The notes under the pieces were generated by a model that saw nothing but the letters and a program-made list of their open reading frames with translations, was not told the DNA's origin and did not search any database. From contig CALUOR010000008.1 in NCBI GenBank assembly GCA_944322285.1, forward strand, positions 1 through 64,000: a stretch of DNA of 64,000 nucleotides, read 5' to 3'. A program made the translations under genes and the position numbers. The DNA is from an uncultured Bacteroides sp. Its GTDB lineage: Bacteria; Bacteroidota; Bacteroidia; Bacteroidales; Bacteroidaceae. Shown here in pieces: positions 10,214-18,941 of the stretch. The stretch's first letter is position 1. Each line of letters begins with the position of its first letter.

Positions 10214-10891
10214 ATGAGTATGGAAATGATTAAACTGACGGGTGTGAACAAGATTTATCGCACCGACGAGATTGAGACACAAGCATTAGAGAACGTGAAC
10301 CTGAGTGTAGAAAAAGGCGATTTCCTCAGCATCATGGGACCCTCCGGTTGCGGTAAGTCCACGCTGCTGAACATCATGGGCCTGCTGGACACGCCCACGA
10401 GCGGCACGGTAGAGATAGCCGGCACGGACACTACGGGCATGAAGGACAAGCAGTTGGCCGCCTTCCGCAACCACAACCTGGGCTTCGTGTTCCAGTCCTT
10501 CCACCTGATTAACACGCTGAACGTCATCGACAACGTGGAGCTTCCCTTGCTCTATCGCAAGATTTCCACCAAGGAACGCCACCGCTTAGCCGAGGAGGTA
10601 CTGGCCAAGGTAGGCATGACCCACCGTATGCGCCACATGCCCACCCAGCTGTCCGGTGGTCAGTGCCAGCGTGTGGCCATCGCCCGTGCCATCATCGGTA
10701 ATCCCGAAATCATCCTCGCCGACGAGCCTACCGGTAACCTGGACTCGAAGATGGGTGCCGAAGTGATGCAAATCCTGCAGCAGTTGAACCAGGACGACGG
10801 CCGTACCATCGTCATGGTAACGCACAACGAGGATCAGGCGAAGCTGACCAAGCGCATCGTGAAGTTCTTCGACGGACGGCAGATTAGCTGA
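10214..10891 (+). CDS. ABC transporter ATPase of the MacB/LolD type
   Basis: A 225-residue cytoplasmic ATPase with a complete nucleotide-binding domain: Walker A GPSGCGKST (42-50), Q-loop Gln94, signature LSGGQ (146-150), Walker B IILADE (166-171) and switch His204 in VTHNE. It is the only ATPase of the 17-kb efflux cluster, and the ten permeases lack ATPase domains of their own. It is therefore the likely energy source for several permease pairs. It has its own palindrome plus sigma54-like element, which could allow its level to be set separately from permease pairs 1 and 2. Confidence 0.93.
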   Translation: MSMEMIKLTGVNKIYRTDEIETQALENVNLSVEKGDFLSIMGPSGCGKSTLLNIMGLLDTPTSGTVEIAGTDTTGMKDKQLAAFRNHNLGFVFQSFHLINTLNVIDNVELPLLYRKISTKERHRLAEEVLAKVGMTHRMRHMPTQLSGGQCQRVAIARAIIGNPEIILADEPTGNLDSKMGAEVMQILQQLNQDDGRTIVMVTHNEDQAKLTKRIVKFFDGRQIS

Positions 10892-10894
10892 TGT

Positions 10895-11327
10895 GTACTT
10901 TTCTTTTGCCTTGATGCAAAAGAAAAGCTACCAAAAGAAAAAATCAAGCGCTGAATCTCCGGGACTACTCCGAGGCTGTTTTTGCTAAACGGCACAAAAC
11001 TCGCTTCGCTCAGACAGAGTGCCGTTCTTCACGTAAAAACAGCCTCTCCGCTTAACGTCCCTCCGCTAAGGCGCAGGCTGCGCGGTGTCAGCGTAAAAAC
11101 ACCGCAGGGCTTCCGGCCTCACTGTAGGGGCGTAAAGCGGAGGGTGTCTTTTAGCCGTTAAAAAGGGCAAATTGTTTGAACGGAGCGGAGCGCAGTGAGT
11201 TTTTTGCCCTTTAGGCTGAAAGGCATCCGGAGTAGCCCCGGAAGTGCAGACGGGGTCCTTTCTTTTTGGTATCTTTTTCTTTCGGACAAGCGAAAGAAAA
11301 AGTACGCTAACTGATAAATTATCATTT
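10895..11327. repeat. large intergenic hairpin region I (about 430 bp)
   Basis: The 450-bp gap between the ATPase and the GIN gene has no credible ORF. Its ends are a long imperfect inverted repeat of 'cttttctttt...aaaagaaaa' words (left near 10898-10941, right near 11262-11305). Smaller hairpins lie inside, for example AACGGCAC with GTGCCGTT near 11000-11034 and GGGCAAA with TTTGCCC near 11166-11212. It ends in the cassette tail TAAATTATCATTT (11315-11327), 14 bp before the next ATG. No head motif is seen on the left. Confidence 0.7.
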
Positions 11328-11341
11328 AAATAATAGAAACT

Positions 11342-11956
11342 ATGAAACGTATATACATCTTTTTCGCTTTACTGGCTATGTTAGCCTTCGCTACTACGGC
11401 TTGTGCCGGCGATAACGACCGCATCACCCAGACCCGCAAGGTGGCGGACTTCACCCGCATTGAGGTGACCACTGTCGGTCAAGTCTATTTCACGCAATCA
11501 CCCGAAGTGTCATTCCGCATCGAGGGCAAAGAGAAGCATGTGAAAAACACCACTACCGAGGTGCGTGACGGTGAGTTGGTAATAGGTTATAAGGAAAATA
11601 ACCGCAAAGGCAGCAAGAACGGAGTGGACATCTGCATCACCGCTCCCACCTTGGAGGGCGTGGAGTTTACCGGCGTGGGCAGCTTCAACTGCAAGGAGAC
11701 GCTGAAGGCCGACGACATCCGTTTCGATGTGGAGGGCGTAGGCTCACTGGATGTTCGCGACCTGCAATGCAAGACATTGACCTTGCGTCTGGAAGGCGTA
11801 GGCAATGCCGACGTGAATGTCCATGCTGATCATGTAGATGCTGCGATGGAAGGCGTAGGTTCCGTTACTCTCAGCGGCAAGACCGGCACGGCGGACATCA
11901 ACAAGAGTGGCATCGGCAGCCTGAGTACTCGTCGGTTGGAGATAGAGGAGGACTGA
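11342..11956 (+). CDS. GIN-domain (DUF2807) exported protein
   Basis: A 204-residue exported protein. Residues 1-21 are a signal peptide ending near TTACAG, so it may be a lipoprotein with Cys21. The rest is a DUF2807 'head GIN' beta-solenoid-like domain with recurring GVGS motifs (GVGSFNC, GVGSLDV, GVGNADV, GVGSVTL, GIGSLST). The family is common in Bacteroidota and its function is unknown. It lies between the ATPase and permease A3, 3 bp before A3, and its 3' end carries the GAGGAGG Shine-Dalgarno of A3. It may be an accessory of the pump or a sensor of its state. Confidence 0.8.
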   Translation: MKRIYIFFALLAMLAFATTACAGDNDRITQTRKVADFTRIEVTTVGQVYFTQSPEVSFRIEGKEKHVKNTTTEVRDGELVIGYKENNRKGSKNGVDICITAPTLEGVEFTGVGSFNCKETLKADDIRFDVEGVGSLDVRDLQCKTLTLRLEGVGNADVNVHADHVDAAMEGVGSVTLSGKTGTADINKSGIGSLSTRRLEIEED

Positions 11957-11959
11957 CGG

Positions 11960-13240
11960 ATGAGGAAGCAATTGTTCTCTCAGGTCTGGGAGTTGGTACG
12001 CCATCAGCCGTTGCTGACCTGCATCTCGGTGCTGGGTACAGCCTTTGCCATCACGATGATTATGGTGATAGTCATCGTGTGGCAGACCAAGTACGCCGAC
12101 CTGGCGCCGGAGGTCAACCGCTCGCGTTGCCTCTACATCTCCGCCGTGGGGGCTCAGCCGAAAGGCAATGAAGGTTACGGCGGCTACAGCAGCTGTTCAC
12201 CCGCCTTCATGAAGCGGTGTGTAGAGGGTGTGCCCGGCGTGGAAGCCTGCACCGCCTTCAGTCCGGCCACCGATGCGTTGGTCTCCCTCTCCGATGGAGG
12301 GCAGCGTGTCAAGGCGGACATCAGCTATACAGACCCCGCCTATTGGCACGTGTTCCGCTTCGACTTCCTAAGCGGGGCAGGCTTTACCGAAGCCGATTGG
12401 GGCGGCAACCGCCTGTCGGTGGTGTTGTGCGCCTCGGTGGCCCGTCACCTGTTCGGCACGACCGATGCCGTGGGCCAGTACATCCTGCTCAACCGCCGGG
12501 AAGCCCGTGTAGCGGGTGTGGTGAAAGACGTGTCGCTCACCGCCAAGGACGCTTACGCCCAAGTATGGACACTCTACCCCAAGGACGAACTGACCGCAAA
12601 TGACATCAACAACTATGCTACGGACAAGCATGTCGCCATCCTGGCTCACAGCAAGGCGGACTTCCCCCAGATACGCGAAGGCATCGCCAAACGCCTGGCA
12701 GACCTGAATGCCGGATTGGGCGAATGGCAACTGACCATCATGGAGCAGCCGGACGACATCGTGGCGCACGTCAATCATATCTGGAGCAATGTGGGTCCGG
12801 ACATGTCGATGATTTACCTGCAATACGCCCTGGCGTTGGTTATCATCCTGCTGGTGCCCTCGCTCAACCTCTGCGGACTGAGCAGCAGTCGTATGCAGCA
12901 ACGCACCGCCGAATTGGGTGTGCGCAAGGCGTTCGGAGCCACACGGGGCGTGCTCATCCGTCAGATGCTGAACGAGAACTTAGTGCTGAGCATTGTAGGC
13001 GGCATCGTCGGATTAGTACTGAGTTACGTCAGTGTCTACGTGCTGCGTGATTGGCTCTTCACCAACAACCAGAACGTAGGCACGTCGGGCGAGTTCAGCC
13101 TGAGCATGGGCGCGTTGTTCAGCCCCACCGTGTTCCTGTTGGCGTTTCTGTTCTGTGTGCTTATCAACCTGCTGAGTGCCTGGCTGCCCGCCTGGATGGC
13201 TACGCGCCGCAACATTGTAGAATCGCTGTATGACCATTAA
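11960..13240 (+). CDS. A-type ABC permease, pair 3
   Basis: A 426-residue permease of the MacB/FtsX family. It begins MRKQLFSQVWELVRHQPLL, with TM1 about 20-42, a periplasmic core, and three C-terminal TMs. The coupling stretch after TM2 is SSSRMQQRTAELGVRKAFGA and the tail is TRRNIVESLYDH. It is preceded at 3 bp by the GIN gene, with a good Shine-Dalgarno. The partner B3 starts 21 bp downstream. Confidence 0.87.
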   Translation: MRKQLFSQVWELVRHQPLLTCISVLGTAFAITMIMVIVIVWQTKYADLAPEVNRSRCLYISAVGAQPKGNEGYGGYSSCSPAFMKRCVEGVPGVEACTAFSPATDALVSLSDGGQRVKADISYTDPAYWHVFRFDFLSGAGFTEADWGGNRLSVVLCASVARHLFGTTDAVGQYILLNRREARVAGVVKDVSLTAKDAYAQVWTLYPKDELTANDINNYATDKHVAILAHSKADFPQIREGIAKRLADLNAGLGEWQLTIMEQPDDIVAHVNHIWSNVGPDMSMIYLQYALALVIILLVPSLNLCGLSSSRMQQRTAELGVRKAFGATRGVLIRQMLNENLVLSIVGGIVGLVLSYVSVYVLRDWLFTNNQNVGTSGEFSLSMGALFSPTVFLLAFLFCVLINLLSAWLPAWMATRRNIVESLYDH

Positions 13241-13261
13241 ACGAAAGGAGGAGACAGATTT

Positions 13262-14524
13262 ATGAAATACATCTTACACAATCTGCACATGATACGCGCC
13301 CGCTTCCGTAGCAACGGTTGGGTGCTGGCGGAACTCTTTGTAGTGTTCCTCGTGATGTGGTACCTCTGCGATTCCCTCGGTTGCCTGAAGTACACCTTCT
13401 ACCGTCCGTTGGGCATGGACATCAGCCACGTTTACCAGTTGTCTACCATTGAGGGAGGCGAGAGCCGGGACACTACCCTGACCACGGTAGACAAATACTT
13501 CAACCTGTTGGAGAAACTGCAGGCATTGCCCGAAGTGGAGTGTGCCGCCTTGTCGTACTTCAGCCTGCCCATGAGCGGACAGAACAGTTACAGTATGTTG
13601 GCGGCGAATGACAGTGTAGGGCTGAACGTGCGCAACCTGTTTGTGACGGCGGACTATTGCCGGGTGTTCCGCATGATGGAGGACGAGCGGCATCCTTTCG
13701 CCGGGCTGCCCACCGACGGTTATCACGTGATGCTGACGAAAAGAGCCTATGAACTCTTTAAGGAGCATGTACCCGGTTTTAGTTTGGACACGAAGCTGTA
13801 TGACGGAAGAGACACGTCGGAGGTATTTACCCAATGTGGTGTCATCGGTCCCATACGTACGTATCGCTATGGGAGCGACGCCAGGTCCGTGTTCCACCGC
13901 ATCGACCGCGCATTCAGCAACGAGAACTTTGACAATAACTGGGCACAGTTGACTTTCCGCCTGAAGCCTTCTGCCGATACGCCGGACTTCCGTGCCCGCT
14001 TCAACCGGGAGATAGCTTCCCGATTGGACGTGGACAACGTCTTTGTGGCGGATGCCGTGCCTTATACCACGCAACAGCACCTGTTCGAGGTGATGAACGG
14101 CGATGTGGACCGGGTGAACACACAGACGCTGGTGGCGTTCTTCCTCTTGGTGAACGTGTTCTTAGGGTTGATAGGCACTTTCTGGTACCGCACGCGCCGC
14201 CGCCGTTCGGAGATAGGCTTGCGTATGAGCATGGGCAGCAGCCGGAGCAACATCTTCTGTCTGCTGATGGGCGAAGGCTTGCTGCTGTTGACGATGGCCG
14301 CCCTGCCAGCCATGTTCGTCTGCTATGCGGTGGCTATCGCCGAACCGAGCGTAGGGCATACGGCGCTTATCTCTACCTGGCCGGTGGAATGGTCGGGTGT
14401 GCGCTTCCTGTTGGGGTGCGTGGGCGCTTGGCTGCTGATGGCACTGATGGTGGTTGTCGGCATCTGGTTCCCCGCCCGCCGGGCGATGAAGATACAGCCC
14501 GCCGATGCATTGCACGAAGAATGA
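13262..14524 (+). CDS. B-type ABC permease, pair 3
   Basis: A 420-residue B-type permease with TM1 about 20-40 (GWVLAELFVVFLVMWYL), a periplasmic core, and three C-terminal TMs. The coupling stretch is RRSEIGLRMSMGSSRSNIF and the tail is RRAMKIQPADALHEE. An AAGGAGGAG Shine-Dalgarno lies about 9 bp before the ATG, after the A3 stop. The following gap is filled by a hairpin of 'gaagaatgaagaatt' words. Confidence 0.87.
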   Translation: MKYILHNLHMIRARFRSNGWVLAELFVVFLVMWYLCDSLGCLKYTFYRPLGMDISHVYQLSTIEGGESRDTTLTTVDKYFNLLEKLQALPEVECAALSYFSLPMSGQNSYSMLAANDSVGLNVRNLFVTADYCRVFRMMEDERHPFAGLPTDGYHVMLTKRAYELFKEHVPGFSLDTKLYDGRDTSEVFTQCGVIGPIRTYRYGSDARSVFHRIDRAFSNENFDNNWAQLTFRLKPSADTPDFRARFNREIASRLDVDNVFVADAVPYTTQQHLFEVMNGDVDRVNTQTLVAFFLLVNVFLGLIGTFWYRTRRRRSEIGLRMSMGSSRSNIFCLLMGEGLLLLTMAALPAMFVCYAVAIAEPSVGHTALISTWPVEWSGVRFLLGCVGAWLLMALMVVVGIWFPARRAMKIQPADALHEE

Positions 14525-14634
14525 TTACTTAATGAAGAATGAAGAATTAAGAATGAAGAATTGCCATGAGGCGTGAGGACTCGAACTCGTATATTCATCA
14601 TTCATCATTCTTCATTCATAATTCTTAATTACTT
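14525..14634. repeat. hairpin J (gaagaatgaagaatt words)
   Basis: The gap between pairs 3 and 4 is an imperfect inverted repeat. The left arm (14530-14563) is made of 'aatgaagaatgaagaattaag' words, and the right arm (14592-14632) of 'attcatcattcttcattcataattcttaatt' words. It lacks the 13-bp cassette ends. A single arm of the same words is found at 30775-30820. A longer in-frame start at 14573 for the next gene would fall inside this hairpin and is rejected. Confidence 0.65.
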
Positions 14635-14638
14635 TGTT

Positions 14639-15934
14639 ATGATCAAGCAATATTTCCAACAAGCCTGGGCGCAGCTCAGGCAGAACCCCATCATCAGCGT
14701 GGTGAACGTGACGGGTACGGCACTCGCCATCTTCCTCATCATGTTGGTAGTGATGGTACAGCAGGTGCAGGTGGAGCCGTTCGCGCCGGAGAGTAACCGG
14801 GACCGTTTCCTACACGTCCGTTGTGGTAGTATTACCAATGAGAATTGGGGAGAAGGAGATTCCAGCAACGGACCGATCAGTGTCCGAAGCGGAAAAGAAA
14901 TGTACAAGTCGTTGACTACGCCGGAAGCTGTGACCCTCTATACCATCGGCACGACTTCCACGCCTGTCAATGTACCCAACCAGCCTGCTACGGCGGTGGA
15001 TGTGAAGGAGACGGACGATGACTTCTGGCGCGTGTTCGACTTTGCCTTTACTGACGGTAAACCCTACGACCGTGCCACCTTTGATGCCGGTCAGCCCGTG
15101 GCGGTCATTACCGAGAGTGTGGCGCGTCTGCTGTTCGGCTCTACTAAAGTGGCGGGACGCGAGTTCCTGTTGGCGCATGCCCCTTACCGTGTCTGTGGCG
15201 TGGTGCGCGATGTGTCTACCCTTGCCACCACGGCTTACGCCCAGGTGTGGATACCCTATACTTCGACCGACCAGGAGAGCAATACATGGACGGACGACCT
15301 GATGGGGTTGATGTCCTGCACCATTCTGGCGAAGAGCTGTGCCGACTTCCCCGCCATCCGCAAGGAGTGTGACCGTCGCATGGAGGCATACAACCGACTG
15401 ATAGGCGAGAATGGCTACAAGTTCTTCAGCCGTGAGCGCCCTTACGACCAGGAGACGAACGCCATAGCTTTCGCCGCCAACCGAGAGCCGGACTTGAATG
15501 CCGAACGCCGCAGTCGCTTCATGATCTATCTTATCCTGCTTATTGTGCCTGCCATCAACCTGAGCAGTATGACACAGAGCCGCTTGCGGCAACGGGTGGC
15601 AGAGATAGGCGTGCGCCGTGCCTTTGGTTGCACCCGTGGCGAGGTGGCGGGGCAGGTCTTGGCGGAGAACTTCATCGTGACCCTGCTGGCGGGTGTGCTG
15701 GGCTTCTTGCTCAGCGTGCTGTTCGCCTACGTGGGCGATGAGTTTTTGTTCTCCCAAGAGTTCAGCATGACGCTCAATCCGCCTACGGTGGATGCGTCCA
15801 TCTTGATACACGTCTCCACGTTCCTATGGGCGTTGCTGTTCTGCTTCGTGCTCAACCTGCTTAGTGCGGGCATCCCCGCCTGGCGTGCCGCACGGATGAA
15901 CATTGTAGAATCCATTGGAGGAAGATTACATTAA
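14639..15934 (+). CDS. A-type ABC permease, pair 4
   Basis: A 431-residue permease starting MIKQYFQQAWAQLRQNPII, which aligns with the starts of A1 and A2. An upstream in-frame start at 14573 would add 22 residues encoded by the hairpin and is unlikely. TM1 is about 20-43, followed by the periplasmic core and three C-terminal TMs. The coupling stretch is TQSRLRQRVAEIGVRRAFGC and the tail is ARMNIVESIGGRLH. The stop codon abuts cassette H. Confidence 0.87.
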   Translation: MIKQYFQQAWAQLRQNPIISVVNVTGTALAIFLIMLVVMVQQVQVEPFAPESNRDRFLHVRCGSITNENWGEGDSSNGPISVRSGKEMYKSLTTPEAVTLYTIGTTSTPVNVPNQPATAVDVKETDDDFWRVFDFAFTDGKPYDRATFDAGQPVAVITESVARLLFGSTKVAGREFLLAHAPYRVCGVVRDVSTLATTAYAQVWIPYTSTDQESNTWTDDLMGLMSCTILAKSCADFPAIRKECDRRMEAYNRLIGENGYKFFSRERPYDQETNAIAFAANREPDLNAERRSRFMIYLILLIVPAINLSSMTQSRLRQRVAEIGVRRAFGCTRGEVAGQVLAENFIVTLLAGVLGFLLSVLFAYVGDEFLFSQEFSMTLNPPTVDASILIHVSTFLWALLFCFVLNLLSAGIPAWRAARMNIVESIGGRLH

Positions 15935-16169
15935 AAATGGGAATTTATGTGTGTAATTGAAAATGATTAGCCAACTCTCCTCCTTCTGGAAGGAGGAGTA
16001 CCCAAAGGGGGAGGTGGTAGGATAAATATGCCGCGTAAGCGACTCCTATTCCTATAATATATAAATAGGTCGAACCATTCTTTTTCTACCACCCCGCCCG
16101 GTGGCACCCCTCCTTCCGGAAGGAGGGGAGTTTAGTTACCATTTACTCCTGACAAATAAATAATCATTG
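15935..16169. repeat. hairpin cassette H (ctcctccttc words)
   Basis: It begins one base after the A4 stop with the head AAATGGGAATTTA (15935-15947). It ends with a worn tail TAAATAATCATTG (16157-16169), 5 bp before the B4 ATG. The interior pairs CTCCTCCTTCTGGAAGGAGG (about 15977) and a 'gggggaggtggtag' run with 'ctaccacccc...cctccttccggaaggagggg' (16085-16130). The interior is a repeat type I recognise as common between genes in Bacteroides. The shared ends are the new part. Confidence 0.75.
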
Positions 16170-16174
16170 TTACT

Positions 16175-17425
16175 ATGCAAAAGAAACTATTTACACAGAT
16201 ACGCAACGAGTGGCGCGGCAACCTTTGGCTCGCCCTCGAACTGTTAGTGGTGAGTGTGGTGCTGTGGTACATCATTGATATGCTCTACTGCTCATTAGCC
16301 ACTTACAACGAACCGCGCGGCTTCAACACCGAGCATTGCTACCTCATCAAGATGGGTGTGCTGACGGACAAAAGCCCTGACTATAAGGAGAACACTAATT
16401 GGCGTGACGACATATTGGAACTGACCGAACGCCTGCGCTACCGCCCCGAAGTAGAGGCGGTCAGCCTGTCACAGAACTCTTATCCTTATAACGGAAGCAA
16501 CGGGACAAGCCCTGTGGTGTATGACACTCTGCGTTCCCCTTCGTGGACCATCCGCCGCATGGTGACGCCCGACTTCGTGCGCGTGTTCCGTTACCGGGGC
16601 ACACGGGGCGAGACGCCCGAACAGCTTGCCGAGATGCTCCGTAAGGGCGAATTCTTAGCTTCGGACAATATCTATCGGAAGTATGGCATCCGCCTGACAT
16701 CGCTGGTAGGGAAGGATTTTCACCTCTTCGGCGACACGACGTATGACTTCCGCCTCGGCGCCGCCTTGCAGGACGTGCGCTATAGCGACTTTGAACAGGC
16801 GAGATTCTGTTATAGCTTCGTTATCAATATGGATCAGAAGATATTCGGCTCGGGTTGGATCAATCCCGACAATGAACTGTGCATCCGTGTCAAGGAGAAT
16901 ATGGACAAAGACTTCATCGCCCGCTTGAAGGCCGATAGCGAGAGCCAGTACCGCATCGGGAACATCTACATAGCTGACATCCGCAGTTTCGTAGACATTC
17001 GCCGCGCTTATCAGCAGTACCAGATGAACGAACTGCGCAACTACACGGTCGGTATGGCCTTCCTCATGCTGAACATCTTCCTCGGCCTGTTGGGCACTTT
17101 CTGGTTCCGCACGCAGCAACGCCGGGGTGAGATAGCCCTGCACAAGATTCATGGTGCGACCAATCGGGCAGTCTTTGCCCGCCTGATGAGCGAAGGCATG
17201 TTGCTGTTGCTCGTCATTACGCCTTTGGCGTTGGTGGTGGATTACCTGTTGGCAAGTGCCGAACTGAACGCTTGGCGCAACGGCACGACTTTGGAGCCGG
17301 AACGGTTGTTACTCTGCGCCGCTTTGGCCTTCGTGTTCATCGCGCTGATGATACTCATCGGCATCTGGTATCCCGCCCGCCGGGCGATGAAGGTGCAGCC
17401 TGCCGAGGCGTTGCATGACGAATAG
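16175..17425 (+). CDS. B-type ABC permease, pair 4
   Basis: A 416-residue B-type permease beginning MQKKLFTQIRNEWRGNLW, with TM1 about 17-37, a periplasmic core, and three C-terminal TMs. The coupling stretch is RRGEIALHKIHGATNRAVF, where IHGAT replaces the more usual MGAS. The tail is RRAMKVQPAEALHDE. Unlike in the other pairs, A4 and B4 are separated by 240 bp of hairpin cassette, so they cannot be closely coupled in translation. Confidence 0.87.
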   Translation: MQKKLFTQIRNEWRGNLWLALELLVVSVVLWYIIDMLYCSLATYNEPRGFNTEHCYLIKMGVLTDKSPDYKENTNWRDDILELTERLRYRPEVEAVSLSQNSYPYNGSNGTSPVVYDTLRSPSWTIRRMVTPDFVRVFRYRGTRGETPEQLAEMLRKGEFLASDNIYRKYGIRLTSLVGKDFHLFGDTTYDFRLGAALQDVRYSDFEQARFCYSFVINMDQKIFGSGWINPDNELCIRVKENMDKDFIARLKADSESQYRIGNIYIADIRSFVDIRRAYQQYQMNELRNYTVGMAFLMLNIFLGLLGTFWFRTQQRRGEIALHKIHGATNRAVFARLMSEGMLLLLVITPLALVVDYLLASAELNAWRNGTTLEPERLLLCAALAFVFIALMILIGIWYPARRAMKVQPAEALHDE

Positions 17426-17427
17426 GA

Positions 17428-17597
17428 AAATGGGAATTTAGCGACTGCATCAGGAGAACGCAGACAACGCTGACTGGCGCAGAGGCTCGCAGAAAATAAA
17501 GGGCTTCGCCTGTCTGCACAAAGGGAAAAATATAAGTCTGCGTTCATCTGTGTATTCTGCGTCGTCTGCGTTCCCTGAGACAGATAAATTATCATTT
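17428..17597. repeat. hairpin cassette E (gcagactacgcagac words)
   Basis: Head AAATGGGAATTTA (17428-17440) lies 2 bp after the B4 stop. Tail TAAATTATCATTT (17585-17597) lies 13 bp before the A5 ATG. The arms are 'gaacgcagacaacgctgac' words and 'tctgcgtcgtctgcgttcc' words around a loop with AAAGGGCTTCGCCT. The same interior recurs at 33508-33852 and 37669-37847. Confidence 0.82.
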
Positions 17598-17610
17598 AAA
17601 TAATAGAATA

Positions 17611-18936
17611 ATGAAACAACTGATTCATCTCATCGGCCAGCACCGCTTCTATGCGGTGGCCTGTATGGTCGGTACTGCCGTTACCCTGGCGTTCGTCATG
17701 GTGGTGGTGATGGTGTACGACTTCCGTACAGCTGACGTGGCTCCGGAGACGGAGCGTAGCCGGATGCTGTACAACACGGGGACGCAGTGTATGCGTGCCA
17801 ACGGCACGAACCTGATGGGCTATCGTGGTTTAGGTCCCACGGCGTTCGAGGCTCTGTATGACAACCTGCCGGGCGTGGATACCCTGACGTGGCACGGAGG
17901 ATTGCAACGGGCGTTGTGCTCCTTGCCCGCTTCGTCCGACCGTCAGTCTGTGTTCCTGCGGCCCGTGGCGGCCAACTGGTTCAGCTTCTTCCGCTACGAT
18001 TTTGCGGCGGGGCGGCCTTTTACGCAAGCCGAGTATGACGCAGGGCGTGCCGCTTTCCAGAAGGCGGAGGACGAATGGCGCAACTACCGTAGCTTGGAGG
18101 ACGGAGTGACGCGGCGTTTTGTGGTCATCACCGAACGTCTGGCACGGCAACTTTTCGGCAGTGCCGACCGTGCCGTGGGCGCGGAGATGCAGATGGACTT
18201 CCAGCCCGTGCGGGTGGTTGGCGTGGTGAGCGACGTCAGTTCCATCTTCCAGACCGCCTATGCCGACGTGTGGGAACCTTTTACGCTACTGAACGAGACA
18301 CAAAACTACATTGTCCGTGAGACGGGCGGACTGGCCGGGTTGCGCTATGCCGTGATACGCAGGACTTCCGGCGCGTCGTCTTCCGACATTCGTGCCGAGG
18401 TGGAGCATCGCTTGGAGAGGCTGAATCGTTCGGGCGGGGAATACGTCTTGAGCGACCCGCAACTTTATACACACACGGAGTACACCTTCTTCCGTGGGAG
18501 CAGCATCGACGCCCGGCTGGTGTATGCGCTCCTGCTGATTATCCTGTTGGTGGTGCCCGCCGTGGGCATATCGGGGCTGGTACACGCCCAGATGCAGAGC
18601 CGCCTGAGCGAGATAGCCATCCGCAAGGCTTACGGGGCGACGAACGCCGACATCATTGGGCGGCTGTTCTTAGAGAGCTTGGGCACGACGCTCATCGGTG
18701 GCTTGTTGGGTTACGGGCTGTCGTGTCTGCTGGTCGTGGCGGGCAGTGCCTGGCTGTTCGGCACGGGCGGCGTGCAGGCGTCGGGCATCGTGCTGGGGGC
18801 TGACTTGCTGTTCCGCCCCGTGCTGTTCGGCGTGGTGCTGCTGGCCTGTTTGGTGTTTAACGCATTGTCTACGTTGTTGCCCGCCTGGATAGCGGTACGG
18901 CGCAACATAGCCTTTACATTGGTAGGAGGAGAATAA
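17611..18936 (+). CDS. A-type ABC permease, pair 5
   Basis: A 441-residue permease, the most diverged A-type copy: the start is MKQLIHLIGQHRFYAVACMV rather than the KQAWxLLRQN form. TM1 is about 13-35. The periplasmic core is longer, and three TMs lie at the C-terminus. The coupling stretch is VHAQMQSRLSEIAIRKAYGA and the tail is VRRNIAFTLVGGE. Its 3' end carries the GGAGGAG Shine-Dalgarno for the next gene. Confidence 0.86.
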   Translation: MKQLIHLIGQHRFYAVACMVGTAVTLAFVMVVVMVYDFRTADVAPETERSRMLYNTGTQCMRANGTNLMGYRGLGPTAFEALYDNLPGVDTLTWHGGLQRALCSLPASSDRQSVFLRPVAANWFSFFRYDFAAGRPFTQAEYDAGRAAFQKAEDEWRNYRSLEDGVTRRFVVITERLARQLFGSADRAVGAEMQMDFQPVRVVGVVSDVSSIFQTAYADVWEPFTLLNETQNYIVRETGGLAGLRYAVIRRTSGASSSDIRAEVEHRLERLNRSGGEYVLSDPQLYTHTEYTFFRGSSIDARLVYALLLIILLVVPAVGISGLVHAQMQSRLSEIAIRKAYGATNADIIGRLFLESLGTTLIGGLLGYGLSCLLVVAGSAWLFGTGGVQASGIVLGADLLFRPVLFGVVLLACLVFNALSTLLPAWIAVRRNIAFTLVGGE

Positions 18937-18941
18937 CGATT

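Noticed and set aside
10895-11327. possible coding or RNA gene in the 430-bp gap
   Set aside because: No frame has coding character. The nested inverted repeats and 'aaaagaaaa' words fit a dispersed intergenic repeat rather than a named RNA family.
14573-14638. upstream start for permease A4
   Set aside because: The added 22 residues are coded by hairpin J and have no match in A1, A2 or A3. ATG 14639 gives the conserved start MIKQYFQQAW.
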